A stretch of DNA of 64,000 nucleotides from Euwallacea fornicatus. Its lineage: Eukaryota > Arthropoda > Insecta > Coleoptera > Curculionidae. Below, in pieces: positions 12,041-25,168 of this stretch (its first letter is position 1; every line of letters starts with the position of its first letter). The DNA lies in NCBI RefSeq assembly GCF_040115645.1, contig NW_027096011.1:1116001-1180000 (forward strand), given 5' to 3'. The notes beneath the pieces are model-generated. The model worked only from the letters and a program-made list of their open reading frames with translations. It had not been told where the DNA came from and did no database searches. Position numbers and translations under genes: made by a program.

Positions 12041-15000
12041 TATCGAGTCTCAAAGTTGGAAAAGTCTTAAAACTTGCGTGTTTGAGCACATAAAGTACTA
12101 TTTATCCTGGAAACTCTTCAAGATGCAATTAGGATGTGTCATGTCACTTTAAAGATCTCGTCGAGCTGATTAATTTGAATCTTTGTTGAAGAAGTTTGTA
12201 GTTGATTTGGTGAAGTTATCGAGTCTCAAAATTAGAAAAGTCTCAAAAGTTGCGTGGTTAAGCACATAAAGTACTATTTATCGTGGAAACTCTTCAAGAT
12301 GCAATTAGTATGTGTCATGTCACTTTAAAGATCTCGTCGAGCTGATTAATTTGAATCTTTGTTTAAGAAGTATGGAATTGATTTGGTGAAGTTATCGAGT
12401 CTCAAAGTTGGAAAAGTCGCAAAAGTGGCGTGTTTGAGCACATAAAGTACTATTTATCCTGGAAACTCTTCAAGATGCAATTAGGATGTGTCATGTAACC
12501 TTAAAGATCTCGTCGAGGTGATTAATTTGAATCTTTGTTTAAGAAGTGTGGAGTTGATTTGGTGAAGTTATCGAGTTTCAAATTTGGAAAAGTCGCAAAA
12601 GTTGCATGGTTAAGCACATAAAGTACTATTTATCCTCGAAACTCTTCAAGATGCAATTAGGATGTGTCGTGTCACCTTAAAGATCTCGTCGAGGTGATTA
12701 ATTTGAATCTTTGTTGAAGAAGTTTGGAGTTGATTTGGTGAAGTTATCGAGTCTCAAAGTTGGAAAAGTCTTAAAACTTGCGTGTTTGAGCACATAAAGT
12801 ACTATTTATCCTGGAAACTCTTCAAGATGCAATTAGGATGTGTCATGTCACTTTAAAGATCTCGTCGAGCTGATTAATTTGAATCTTTGTTGAAGAAGTT
12901 TGTAGTTGATTTGGTGAAGTTATCGAGTCTCAAAGTTGGAAAAGTCGCAAAAGTGGCGTGTTTGAGCACATAAAGTACTATTTATCCTGGAAACTCTTCA
13001 AGATGCAATTAGGATGTGTCATGTAACCTTAAAGATCTCGTCGAGGTGATTAATTTGAATCTTTGTTTAAGAAGTGTGGAGTTGATTTGGTGAAGTTATC
13101 GAGTTTCAAATTTGGAAAAGTCGCAAAAGTTGCATGGTTAAGCACATAAAGTACTATTTATCCTCGAAACTCTTCAAGATGCAATTAGGATGTGTCGTGT
13201 CACCTTAAAGATCTCGTCGAGGTGATTAATTTGAATCTTTGTTGAAGAAGTTTGGAGTTGATTTGGTGAAGTTATCGAGTCTCAAAGTTGGAAAAGTCTT
13301 AAAACTTGCGTGTTTGAGCACATAAAGTACTATTTATCCTGGAAACTCTTCAAGATGCAATTAGGATGTGTCATGTCACTTTAAAGATCTCGTCGAGCTG
13401 ATTAATTTGAATCTTTGTTGAAGAAGTTTGGAGTTGATTTGGTGAAGTTATCGAGTCTCAAAGTTGGAAAAGTCTCAAAAGTTGCGTGGTTAAGCACATA
13501 AAGTCCTATTTATCCTGAAACTCTACAAGATGTAATTAGGATGTGTCATGTAACCTTAAAGATCTCGTCGAGCTGATTAATTTGAATCTTTGTTGAAGAA
13601 GTTTGGAGTTGATTTGGTGAAGTTATCGACTCTCAAAGTTGGAAAAGTCTCAAAAGTTGCGTGTTTGAGCACATAAAGTACTATTTATCCTGGAAACTCT
13701 TCAAGATGCAATTAGTATGTGTCATGTCACTTTAAAGATCTCGTCGAGCTGATTAATTTGAATCTTTGTTTAAGAAGTATGGAGTTGATTTGGTGAAGTT
13801 ATCGAGTCTCAAAGTTGGAAAAGTCGCAAAAGTGGCGTGTTTGAGCACATAAAGTACTATTTATCCTGGAAACTCTTCAAGATGCAATTAGGATGTGTCA
13901 TGTAACCTTAAAGATCTCGTCGAGGTGATTAATTTGAATCTTTGTTTAAGAAGTGTGGAGTTGATTTGGTGAAGTTATCGAGTTTCAAATTTGGAAAAGT
14001 CGCAAAAGTTGCATGGTTAAGCACATAAAGTACTATTTATCCTCGAAACTCTTCAAGATGCAATTAGGATGTGTCGTGTCACCTTAAAGATCTCGTCGAG
14101 GTGATTAATTTGAATCTTTGTTGAAGAAGTTTGGAGTTGATTTGGTGAAGTTATCGAGTCTCAAAGTTGGAAAAGTCTTAAAACTTGCGTGTTTGAGCAC
14201 ATAAAGTACTATTTATCCTGGAAACTCTTCAAGATGCAATTAGGATGTGTCATGTCACTTTAAAGATCTCGTCGAGCTGATTAATTTGAATCTTTGTTTA
14301 AGAAGTATGGAGTTGATTTGGTGAAGTTATCGAGTCTCAAAGTTGGAAAAGTCTTAAAACTTGCGTGTTTGAGCACATAAAGTACTATTTATCCTGGAAA
14401 CTCTACAAGATGCAATTAGTATGTGTCATGTCACTTTAAAGATCTCGTCGAGCTGATTAATTTGAATCTTTGTTGAAGAAGTTTGTAGTTGATTTGGTGA
14501 AGTTATCGAGTCTCAAAGTTGGAAAAGTCGCAAAAGTGGCGTATTTGAGCACATAAAGTACTATTTATCCTGGAAACTCTTCAAGATGCAATTAGGATGT
14601 GTCATGTCACTTTAAAGATCTCGTCGAGCTGATTAATTTGAATCTTTGTTGAAGAAGTTTGGAGGTAATTTGGTGAAGTTATCGAGTCTCAAAGATGGAA
14701 AAGTCTTAAAAGTTGCGTGTTTGAGCACATAAAGTACTATTTATCCTGGAAACTCTACAAGATGCAATTAGGATGTGTCATGTAACCTTAAAGATCTCGT
14801 CGAGCTGATTAATTTGAATCTTTGTTGAAGAAGTTTGGAGTTGATTTGGTGAAGTTATCGAGTCTCAAAGTTGGAAAAGTCTCAAAAGTTGCGTATTTGA
14901 GCACATAAAGTACTATTCATCCTGGAAACTCTACAAGATGCAATTAGGATGTGTCATGTAACCTTAAAGATCTCGTCGAGCTGATTAATTTGAATCTTTG

Positions 15001-17672
15001 TTGAAGAAGTTTGGAGTTGATTTGGTGAAGTTATCGAGTCTCAAAGTTGGAAAAGTCTTAAAACTTGCGTGTTTGAGCACATAAAGTACTATTTATCCTG
15101 GAAACTCTTCAAGATGCAATTAGGATGTGTCATGTCACTTTAAAGATCTCGTCGAGCTGATTAATTTCAATCTTTGTTGAAGAAGTTTGTAGTTGATTCG
15201 GTGAAGTTATCGAGTCTCAAAATTAGAAAAGCCTCAAAAGTTGCGTGGTTAAGCACATAAAGTCCTATTTATCCTGGAAACTCTACAAGATGTAATTAGG
15301 ATCTGTCATGTCACCTTAAAGATCTCGTCGAGCTGATTAATTTGAATCTTTGTTGAAGAAGTTTGGAGTTGATTTGGTGAAGTTATCGAGTTTGAAATTT
15401 GGAAAAGTCGCAAAAGTTGCATGGTTAAGCACATAAAGTACTATTTATCCTCGAAACTCTTCAAGATGCAATTAGGATGTGTCGTGTCACCTTAAAGATC
15501 TCGTCGAGCTGATTAATTTGAATCTTTGTTGAAGAAGTTTGGAGTTGATTTGGTGAAGTTATCGAGTCTCAAAGTTGGAAAAGTCTTAAAACTTGCGTGT
15601 TTGAGCACATAAAGTACTATTTATCCTGGAAACTCTTCAAGATGCAATTAGGATGTGTCATGTCACTTTAAAGATCTCGTCGAGCTGATTAATTTGAATC
15701 TTTGTTTAAGAAGTATGGAGTTGATTTGGTGAAGTTATCGAGTCTCAAAGTTGGAAAAGTCTTAAAACTTGCGTGTTTGAGCACATAAAGTACTATTCAT
15801 CCTGGAAACTCTTCAAGATGCAATTAGGATGTGTCATGTAACCTTAAAGATCTCGTCGAGGTGATTAATTTGAATCTTTGTTTAAGAAGTTTGGAGTTGA
15901 TTTGGTGAAGTTATCGAGTCTCAAAGTTGGAAAAGTCTCAAAAGTTGCGTGGTTAAGCACATAAAGTCCTATTTATCCTGGAAACTCTACAAGATGTAAT
16001 TAGGATGTGTCATGTAACCTTAAAGATCTCGTCGAGCTGATTAATTTGAATCTTTGTTGAAGCAGTTTGGAATTGATTTGGTGAAGTTATCGAGTCTCAA
16101 AGTTGGAAAAGTCTCAAAAGTTGCGTGGTTAAGCACATAAAGTACTATTTATCGTGGAAACTCTTCAAGATGCAATTAGTATGTGTCATGTCACTTTAAA
16201 GATCTCGTCGAGCTGATTAATTTGAATCTTTGTTTAAGAAGTATGGAGTTGATTTGGTTAAGTTATCGAGTCTCAAAGTTGGAAAAGTCTTAAAACTTGC
16301 GTGTTTGAGCACATAAAGTACTATTTATCCTCGAAACTCTTCAAGATACAATTAGGATGTGTCATGTCACTTTAAAGATCTCGTCGAGCTGATTAATTTG
16401 AATCTGCGATTAAGAAGTTTGGAGTTGATTTGGTGAAGTTATCGAGTCTCAAAGTTGGAAAAGTCGCAAAAGTGGCGTATTTGAGCACATAAAGTACTAT
16501 TTATCCTGGAAACTCTTCAAGATGCAATTAGTATGTGTCATGTCACTTTAAAGATCTCGTCGAGCTGATTAATTTGAATCTTTGTTTAAGAAGTATGGAG
16601 TTGATTTGGTAAAGTTATCGAGTCTTAAAGTTGGAAAAGTCTCAAAAGTTGCGTGGTTAAGCACATAAAGTACTATTTATCGTGGAAACTCTTCAAGATG
16701 CAATTAGTATGTGTCATGTCACTTTAAAGATCTCGTCGAGCTGATTAATTTGAATCTTTGTTGAAGAAGTTTGTAGTTGATTCGGTGAAGTTATCGAGTC
16801 TCAAAATTAGAAAAGCCTCAAAAGTTGCGTGGTTAAGCACATAAAGTCCTATTTATCCTGGAAACTCTACAAGATGTAATTAGGATGTGTCATGTCACCT
16901 TAAAGATCTCGTCGAGCTGATTAATTTGAATCTTTGTTGAAGAAGTTTGGAGTTGATTTGGTGAAGTTATCGAGTTTGAAATTTGGAAAAGTCGCAAAAG
17001 TTGCATGGTTAAGCACATAAAGTACTATTTATCCTCGAAACTCTTCAAGATGCAATTAGGATGTGTCGTGTCACCTTAAAGATCTCGTCGAGCTGATTAA
17101 TTTGAATCTTTGTTGAAGAAGTTTGAAGTTGATTTGGTGAAGTTATCGAGTCTCAAAGTTGGAAAAGTCTTAAAACTTGCGTGTTTGAGCACATAAAGTA
17201 CTATTTATCCTGGAAACTCTTCAAGATGCAATTAGGATGTGTCATGTCACTTTAAAGATCTCGTCGAGCTGATTAATTTGAATCTTTGTTTAAGAAGTAT
17301 GGAGTTGATTTGGTGAAGTTATCGAGTCTCAAAGTTGGAAAAGTCTTAAAACTTGCGTGTTTGAGCACATAAAGTACTATTTATCCTGGAAACTCTACAA
17401 GATGCAATTAGGATGTGTCATGTAACCTTAAAGATCTCGTCGAGCTGATTAATTTGAATCTTTGTTGAAGAAGTTTGGAGTTGATTTGGTGAAGTTATCG
17501 AGTCTCAAAGTTGCAAAAAGTCTTAAAACTTGCGTGTTTGAGCACATAAAGTACTATTTATCCTGGAAACTCTTCAAGATGCAATTAGGATGTGTCATGT
17601 CACTTTAAAGATCTCGTCGAACTGATTAATTTGAATCTTTGTTTAAGAAGTATGGAGTTGATTTGGTGAAGA
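12041..17672 (+). repeat. 32-monomer segmental duplication, copy 2 (5632 bp)
   Basis: This is the head-to-tail second copy of 6409-12040. Every diagnostic change I checked in copy 1 is present at +5632: GGAATTG at 12374, the deletion near 13517, GGAGGTAATTT near 14660, TTTCAATC near 15166, GGATCTGTC near 15299, GAAGCAG near 16060, GATACAATT near 16345, GCGATTAAG near 16406 and GCAAAAAGTC near 17514. I saw no difference between the copies. Homology to the copy junction continues to 17698, so the breakpoint lies anywhere within a shared 26-bp tract (6409-6434, 12041-12066, 17673-17698). Confidence 0.93.
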
Positions 17673-18836
17673 TATCGAGTCTCAAAGTTGGAAAAGTCGC
17701 AAAAGTTGTATGGTTAAGCACATAAAGTACTATTTATCATCGAAACTCTTCAAGATGCAATTAGGATGTGTCGTGTCACTTTAAAGATCTCGTCGAGCTG
17801 ATTAATTTGAATCTTTGTTGAAGAAGTTTGGAGTTGATTTGGTGAAGTTATCGAGTCTCAAAGTTGGAAAAGTCTCAAAAGTTGCGTGGTTAAGCACATA
17901 AAGTACTATTTATCCTGGAAACTCTTCAAGATGCAATTAGGATGTGTCATGTAACCTTAAAGATCTCGTCGAGGTGATTAATTTGAATCTTTGTTTAAGA
18001 AGTTTGGAGTTGATTTGGTGAAGTTATCGAGTTTCAAATTTGGAAAAGTCGCAAAAGTTGCATGGTTAAGCACATAAAGTACTATTTATCCTCGAAACTC
18101 ATCAAGATGCAATTAGGATGTGTCGTGTCACCTTAAAGATCTCGTCGAGCTGATTAATTTGAATCTTTGTTGAAGAAGTTTGGAGTTGATTTGGTGAAGT
18201 TATCGAGTTTCAAATTTGGAAAAGTCGCAAAAGTGGCGTATTTGAGCACATAAAGTACTATTTATCCTGGAAACTCTTCAAGATGCAATTAGGATGTGTC
18301 ATGTCACTTTAAAGATCTCGTCGAGCTGATTAATTTGAATCTGCGATTAAGAAGTTTGGAGTTGATTTGGTGAAGTTATCAAGTCTCAAAGTTGGAAAAG
18401 TCTCAAAAGTTGCGTGTTTGAGCCCATAAAGTACTATTTATCGTGGAAACTCTTCACGATGCAATTAGGATGTGTCGTGTCACCTTAAAGATCTCGTCGA
18501 GCTGATTAATTTGAATCTTTGATTAAGAAGTTTAGAGTTCATTTGGTGAAGTTATCGAGTCTCAAATTTGGAAAAGTCTTAAAAGTTGCGTGTTTGAGCC
18601 CATAAAGTACTATTTATCGTGGAAACTCTTCTAGATGCAATTAGGATGTGTCATGTAACCTTAAAGATCTCGTCGAGGTGATTAATTTGAATCTTTGTTT
18701 AAGAAGTTTGGAGTTGATTTGGTGAAGTTATCGAGTCTCAAAGTTGGAAAAGTCTTAAAAGTTGCGTGTTTGAGCACATAAAGTACTATTCATCCTGGAA
18801 ACTCTACAAGATGCAATTAGGATGTGTCATGTAACC
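17673..18836 (+). repeat. Diverse monomers after the large duplication
   Basis: Six and a half monomers of mixed subtype follow the junction. They include the GTTGTATGG core with ATCATCGAAAC (17699-17750), a TTTCAAATTTGG monomer with CTCATCAAG (near 18100), GCGATTAAG with TTATCAAGTC (near 18375), and GAGCCC monomers with CTTCACGATG and CTTCTAGATG (near 18455 and 18630). One monomer has GAGTTCATTT (near 18535). I see no long block match for this stretch elsewhere in the window. Confidence 0.7.
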
Positions 18837-20060
18837 TTAAAGATCTCGTCGAGCTGATTAATTTGAATCTTTGTTGAAGAAGTTTGGAGGTAATTTGGTG
18901 AAGTTATCGAGTCTCAAAGATGGAAAAGTCTTAAAAGTTGCGTGTTTGAGCACATAAAGTACTATTTATCCTGGAAACTCTACAAGATGCAATTAGGATG
19001 TGTCATGTAACCTTAAAGATCTCGTCGAGCTGATTAATTTGAATCTTTGTTGAAGAAGTTTGGAGTTGATTTGGTGAAGTTATCGAGTCTCAAAGTTGGA
19101 AAAGTCTCAAAAGTTGCGTATTTGAGCACATAAAGTACTATTCATCCTGGAAACTCTACAAGATGCAATTAGGATGTGTCATGTAACCTTAAAGATCTCG
19201 TCGAGCTGATTAATTTGAATCTTTGTTGAAGAAGTTTGGAGTTGATTTGGTGAAGTTATCGAGTCTCAAAGTTGGAAAAGTCTTAAAACTTGCGTGTTTG
19301 AGCACATAAAGTACTATTTATCCTGGAAACTCTTCAAGATGCAATTAGGATGTGTCATGTCACTTTAAAGATCTCGTCGAGCTGATTAATTTCAATCTTT
19401 GTTGAAGAAGTTTGTAGTTGATTCGGTGAAGTTATCGAGTCTCAAAATTAGAAAAGCCTCAAAAGTTGCGTGGTTAAGCACATAAAGTCCTATTTATCCT
19501 GGAAACTCTACAAGATGTAATTAGGATCTGTCATGTCACCTTAAAGATCTCGTCGAGCTGATTAATTTGAATCTTTGTTGAAGAAGTTTGGAGTTGATTT
19601 GGTGAAGTTATCGAGTTTGAAATTTGGAAAAGTCGCAAAAGTTGCATGGTTAAGCACATAAAGTACTATTTATCCTCGAAACTCTTCAAGATGCAATTAG
19701 GATGTGTCGTGTCACCTTAAAGATCTCGTCGAGCTGATTAATTTGAATCTTTGTTGAAGAAGTTTGGAGTTGATTTGGTGAAGTTATCGAGTCTCAAAGT
19801 TGGAAAAGTCTTAAAACTTGCGTGTTTGAGCACATAAAGTACTATTTATCCTGGAAACTCTTCAAGATGCAATTAGGATGTGTCATGTCACTTTAAAGAT
19901 CTCGTCGAGCTGATTAATTTGAATCTTTGTTTAAGAAGTATGGAGTTGATTTGGTGAAGTTATCGAGTCTCAAAGTTGGAAAAGTCTTAAAACTTGCGTG
20001 TTTGAGCACATAAAGTACTATTCATCCTGGAAACTCTTCAAGATGCAATTAGGATGTGTC
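18837..20060 (+). repeat. Third, partial copy of the 32-monomer unit (1.2 kb)
   Basis: Seven monomers repeat 14612-15835 (and 8980-10203 in copy 1) at a spacing of 4225 bp from copy 2. They carry the same rare markers in the same order: GGAGGTAATTT with CAAAGATGG, AACC/ATTCATCC, TTTCAATC with GCCTC and GGATCTGTC, GTTTGAAATTTGG with CCTCG, and a TATGG monomer with ATTCATCC. The match ends where TCATGT becomes TCGTGT at 20061. Confidence 0.87.
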
Positions 20061-22528
20061 GTGTCACCTTAAAGATCTCGTCGAGCTGATTAATTTGAAT
20101 CTTTGTTGAAGAAGTTTGGAGTTGATTTGGTGAAGTTATCGAGTCTCAAAGTTGTAAAAGTCGCAAAAGTTGTATGGTTAAGCACATAAAGTACTATTTA
20201 TCATCGAAACTCTTCAAGATGCAATTAGGATGTGTCGTGTCACCTTAAAGATCTCGTCAAGCTGATTAATTTGAATCTTTGTTTAAGAAGTTTGGAATTG
20301 ATTTGGTGAAGTTATCGAGTCTCAAATTTGGAAAAGTCGCAAAAGTTGCATGGTTAAGCACATAAAGTACTATTTATCCTCGAAACTCTTCAAGATGCAA
20401 TTAGGATGTGTCGTGTCACCTTAAAGATCTCGTCAAGCTGATTAATTTGAATCTTTGTTTAAGAAGTTTGGAGTTGATTTGGTGAAGTTATCGAGTCTCA
20501 AAGTTGGAAAAGTCTTAAAACTTGCGTGTTTGAGCACATAAAGTACTATTTATCCTGGAAACTCTTCAAGATGCAATTAGTATGTGTCATGTCACTTTAA
20601 AGATCTCGTCGAGCTGATTAATTTGAATCTTTGTTGAAGAAGTTTGTAGTTGATTTGGTGAAGTTATCGAGTCTCAAAGTTGGAAAAGTCGCAAAAGTGG
20701 CGTATTTGAGCACATAAAGTACTATTTATCCTGGAAACTCTTCAAGATGCAATTAGGATGTGTCATGTCACTTTAAAGATCTCGTCGAGCTGATTAATTT
20801 GAATCTTTGTTGAAGAAGTTTGTAGTTGATTTGGTGAAGTTATCGAGTCTTAAAGTTGGAAAAGTCTCAAAAGTTGCGTGGTTAAGCACATAAAGTACTA
20901 TTTATCCTCGAAACTCTTCAAGATGCAATTAGGATGTGTCGTGTCACCTTAAAGATCTCGTCGAGGTGATTAATTTGAATCTTTGTTGAAGAAGTTTGGA
21001 GTTGATTTGGTGAAGTTATCGAGTCTCAAAGTTGGAAAAGTCTTAAAACTTGCGTGTTTGAGCACATAAAGTACTATTTATCCTGGAAACTCTTCAAGAT
21101 GCAATTAGGATGTGTCATGTCACTTTAAAGATCTCGTCGAGCTGATTAATTTCAATCTTTGTTTAAGAAGTATGGAGTTGATTTGGTGAAGTTATCGAGT
21201 TTCAAATTTGGAAAAGTCGCAAAAGTTGCATGGTTAAGCACATAAAGTACTATTTATCCTCGAAACTCTTCAAGATGCAATTAGGATGTGTCGTGTCACC
21301 TTAAAGATCTCGTCAAGCTGATTAATTTGAATCTTTGTTTAAGAAGTTTGGAGTTGATTTGGTGAAGTTATCGAGTCTCAAATTTGGAAAAGTCGCAAAA
21401 GTTGCATGGTTAAGCACATAAAGTACTATTTATCGTTGAAACTCTTCACGATGCAATTAGGATGTGTCGTGTCACTTTAAAGATCTCGTCAAGCTGATTA
21501 ATTTGAATCTTTGTTTAAGAAGTTTGGAGTTGATTTGGTGAAGTTATCGAGTCTCAAATTTGGAAAAGTCTTAAAAGTTGCGTGTTTGAGCACATAAAGT
21601 ACTATTTATCCTGGAAACTCTACAAGATGCAATTAGGATGTGTCATGTAACCTTAAAGATCTCGTCGAGCTGATTAATTTGAATCTTTGTTGAAGAAGTT
21701 TGGAGTTGATTTGGTGAAGTTATCGAGTCTCAAATTTGGAAAAGTCTTAAAAGTTGCGTGTTTGAGCACATAAAGTACTATTCATCCTGGAAACTCTACA
21801 AGATGCAATTAGGATGTGTCATGTAACCTTAAAGATCTCGTCGAGCTGATTAATTTGAATCTTTGTTGAAGAAGTTTGGAGTTGATTTGGTGAAGTTATC
21901 GAGTCTCAAAGATGGAAAAGTCTTAAAAGTTGCGTGTTTGAGCACATAAAGTACTATTTATCCTGGAAACTCTACAAGATGCAATTAGGATGTGTCATGT
22001 AACCTTAAAGATCTCGTCGAGCTGATTAATTTGAATCTTTGTTGAAGAAGTTTGGAGTTGATTTGGTGAAGTTATCGAGTCTCAAAGTTGGAAAAGTCTC
22101 AAAAGTTGCGTATTTGAGCACATAAAGTACTATTCATCCTGGAAACTCTACAAGATGCAATTAGTATGTGTCATGTCACTTTAAAGATCTCGTCGAGCTG
22201 ATTAATTTGAATCTTTGTTGAAGAAGTTTGTAGTTGATTTGGTGAAGTTATCGAGTCTCAAAGTTGGAAAAGTCGCAAAAGTGGCGTATTTGAGCACATA
22301 AAGTACTATTCATCCTGGAAACTCTTCAAGATGCAATTAGTATGTGTCATGTCACTTTAAAGATCTCGTCGAGCTGATTAATTTGAATCTTTGTTGAAGA
22401 AGTTTGTAGTTGATTTGGTGAAGTTATCGAGTCTCAAAGTTGGAAAAGTCGCAAAAGTGGCGTATTTGAGCACATAAAGTACTATTTATCCTGGAAACTC
22501 TTCAAGATGCAATTAGGATGTGTCATGT
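20061..22528 (+). repeat. Mixed monomers with a GTCAAGCTG cluster
   Basis: Fourteen monomers of mixed type. Those at 20241, 20417, 21297 and 21473 have GTCAAGCTG in place of GTCGAGCTG, which removes the first TCGA. Several are CACC-start with GCATGG cores, CCTCG and TCGTGT. Monomers at 21649-22176 are three consecutive AACC forms with CTCTACAAG. Two TTTGTAG/GTGGCGTATTTG monomers follow at 22177 and 22353. Confidence 0.7.
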
Positions 22529-23936
22529 CACTTTAAAGATCTCGTCGAGCTGATTAATTTGAATCTTTGTTGAAGAAGTATGGAGTTGATTTGGTGAAGT
22601 TATCGAGTCTCAAAGTTGGAAAAGTCGCAAAAGTGGCGTGTTTGAGCACATAAAGTACTATTTATCCTGGAAACTCTTCAAGATGCAATTAGGATGTGTC
22701 ATGTAACCTTAAAGATCTCGTCGAGGTGATTAATTTGAATCTTTGTTTAAGAAGTGTGGAGTTGATTTGGTGAAGTTATCGAGTTTCAAATTTGGAAAAG
22801 TCGCAAAAGTTGCATGGTTAAGCACATAAAGTACTATTTATCCTTGAAACTCTTCAAGATGCAATTAGGATGTGTCGTGTCACCTTAAAGATCTCGTCGA
22901 GGTGATTAATTTGAATCTTTGTTGAAGAAGTTTGGAGTTGATTTGGTGAAGTTATCGAGTCTCAAAGTTGGAAAAGTCTTAAAACTTGCGTGTTTGAGCA
23001 CATAAAGTACTATTTATCCTGGAAACTCTTCAAGATGCAATTAGGATGTGTCATGTCACTTTAAAGATCTCGTCGAGCTGATTAATTTGAATCTTTGTTT
23101 AAGAAGTATGGAGTTGATTTGGTGAAGTTATCGAGTCTCAAAGTTGGAAAAGTCTTAAAACTTGCGTGTTTGAGCACATAAAGTACTATTTATCCTGGAA
23201 ACTCTACAAGATGCAATTAGTATGTGTCATGTCACTTTAAAGATCTCGTCGAGCTGATTAATTTGAATCTTTGTTGAAGAAGTATGGAGTTGATTTGGTG
23301 AAGTTATCGAGTCTCAAAGTTGGAAAAGTCGCAAAAGTGGCGTGTTTGAGCACATAAAGTACTATTTATCCTGGAAACTCTTCAAGATGCAATTAGGATG
23401 TGTCATGTAACCTTAAAGATCTCGTCGAGGTGATTAATTTGAATCTTTGTTTAAGAAGTGTGGAGTTGATTTGGTGAAGTTATCGAGTTTCAAATTTGGA
23501 AAAGTCGCAAAAGTTGCATGGTTAAGCACATAAAGTACTATTTATCCTTGAAACTCTTCAAGATGCAATTAGGATGTGTCGTGTCACCTTAAAGATCTCG
23601 TCGAGGTGATTAATTTGAATCTTTGTTGAAGAAGTTTGGAGTTGATTTGGTGAAGTTATCGAGTCTCAAAGTTGGAAAAGTCTTAAAACTTGCGTGTTTG
23701 AGCACATAAAGTACTATTTATCCTGGAAACTCTTCAAGATGCAATTAGGATGTGTCATGTCACTTTAAAGATCTCGTCGAGCTGATTAATTTGAATCTTT
23801 GTTTAAGAAGTATGGAGTTGATTTGGTGAAGTTATCGAGTCTCAAAGTTGGAAAAGTCTTAAAACTTGCGTGTTTGAGCACATAAAGTACTATTTATCCT
23901 GGAAACTCTACAAGATGCAATTAGTATGTGTCATGT
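22529..23936 (+). repeat. Four-monomer higher-order repeat, two tandem units (704 bp each)
   Basis: The four-monomer unit is TTGAAGAAGTATGG with GTGGCGTG, AACC/GTGTGG with GCATGG and the rare CCTTGAAAC, CACC/GAGGTG with TTAAAACTT and TATGG with CTCTACAAG. It occurs at 22529-23232 and again at 23233-23936. The rare CCTTG tract lies at 22843 and 23547, exactly 704 bp apart. No difference between the two units was noticed. Confidence 0.88.
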
Positions 23937-24464
23937 CACTTTAAAGATCTCGTCGAGCTGATTAATTTGAATCTTTGTTGAAGAAGTTTGGAGTTGATTT
24001 GGTGAAGTTATCGAGTCTCAAAATTAGAAAAGTCTCAAAAGTTGCGTGGTTAAGCACATAAAGTACTATTTATCCTGGAAACTCTTCAAGATGCAATTAG
24101 TATGTGTCATGTCACTTTAAAGATCTCGTCGAGCTGATTAATTTGAATCTTTGTTGAAGAAGTTTGGAGTTGATTTGGTGAAGTTATCGAGTCTCAAAGT
24201 TGGAAAAGTCTTAAAACTTGCGTGTTTGAGCACATAAAGTACTATTTATCCTGGAAACTCTTCAAGATGCAATTAGGATGTGTCATGTCACTTTAAAGAT
24301 CTCGTCGAGCTGATTAATTTGAATCTTTGTTGAAGAAGTTTGTAGTTGATTTGGTGAAGTTATCGAGTCTCAAAATTAGAAAAGTCTCAAAAGTTGCGTG
24401 GTTAAGCACATAAAGTACTATTTATCGTGGAAACTCTTCAAGATGCAATTAGTATGTGTCATGT
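23937..24464 (+). repeat. Three-monomer insert between 704-bp units
   Basis: Three monomers (ATTAG with CCTGG; consensus; TTTGTAG/ATTAG with CGTGG) separate the second and third copies of the 704-bp unit. The same order (ATTAG, consensus, TTTGTAG/ATTAG) occurs at 43294-43821 and 45406-45933. Confidence 0.75.
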
Positions 24465-25168
24465 CACTTTAAAGATCTCGTCGAGCTGATTAATTTGAAT
24501 CTTTGTTTAAGAAGTATGGAGTTGATTTGGTGAAGTTATCGAGTCTCAAAGTTGGAAAAGTCGCAAAAGTGGCGTGTTTGAGCACATAAAGTACTATTTA
24601 TCCTGGAAACTCTTCAAGATGCAATTAGGATGTGTCATGTAACCTTAAAGATCTCGTCGAGGTGATTAATTTGAATCTTTGTTTAAGAAGTGTGGAGTTG
24701 ATTTGGTGAAGTTATCGAGTTTCAAATTTGGAAAAGTCGCAAAAGTTGCATGGTTAAGCACATAAAGTACTATTTATCCTTGAAACTCTTCAAGATGCAA
24801 TTAGGATGTGTCGTGTCACCTTAAAGATCTCGTCGAGGTGATTAATTTGAATCTTTGTTGAAGAAGTTTGGAGTTGATTTGGTGAAGTTATCGAGTCTCA
24901 AAGTTGGAAAAGTCTTAAAACTTGCGTGTTTGAGCACATAAAGTACTATTTATCCTGGAAACTCTTCAAGATGCAATTAGGATGTGTCATGTCACTTTAA
25001 AGATCTCGTCGAGCTGATTAATTTGAATCTTTGTTTAAGAAGTATGGAGTTGATTTGGTGAAGTTATCGAGTCTCAAAGTTGGAAAAGTCTTAAAACTTG
25101 CGTGTTTGAGCACATAAAGTACTATTTATCCTGGAAACTCTACAAGATGCAATTAGTATGTGTCATGT
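24465..25168 (+). repeat. Third copy of the 704-bp four-monomer unit
   Basis: It has the same four subtypes as 22529-23232, including the rare CCTTGAAAC near 24779. It differs at the first monomer (TTTAAGAAGTATGG rather than TTGAAGAAGTATGG). It begins 1232 bp (7 monomers) after the start of the second unit. Confidence 0.85.

Noticed and set aside
12041..12066. Transposon insertion boundary at the duplication junction
   Set aside because: There are no terminal repeats, no target-site duplication and no foreign sequence. The junction is satellite against satellite in register.
6409..17698. Calling the 5632-bp unit the true higher-order repeat of the whole array
   Set aside because: Only two full copies exist here, and the rest of the window has other block lengths (2112, 1760, 704, 528 bp and others). 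It is a segmental duplication, not a window-wide period.
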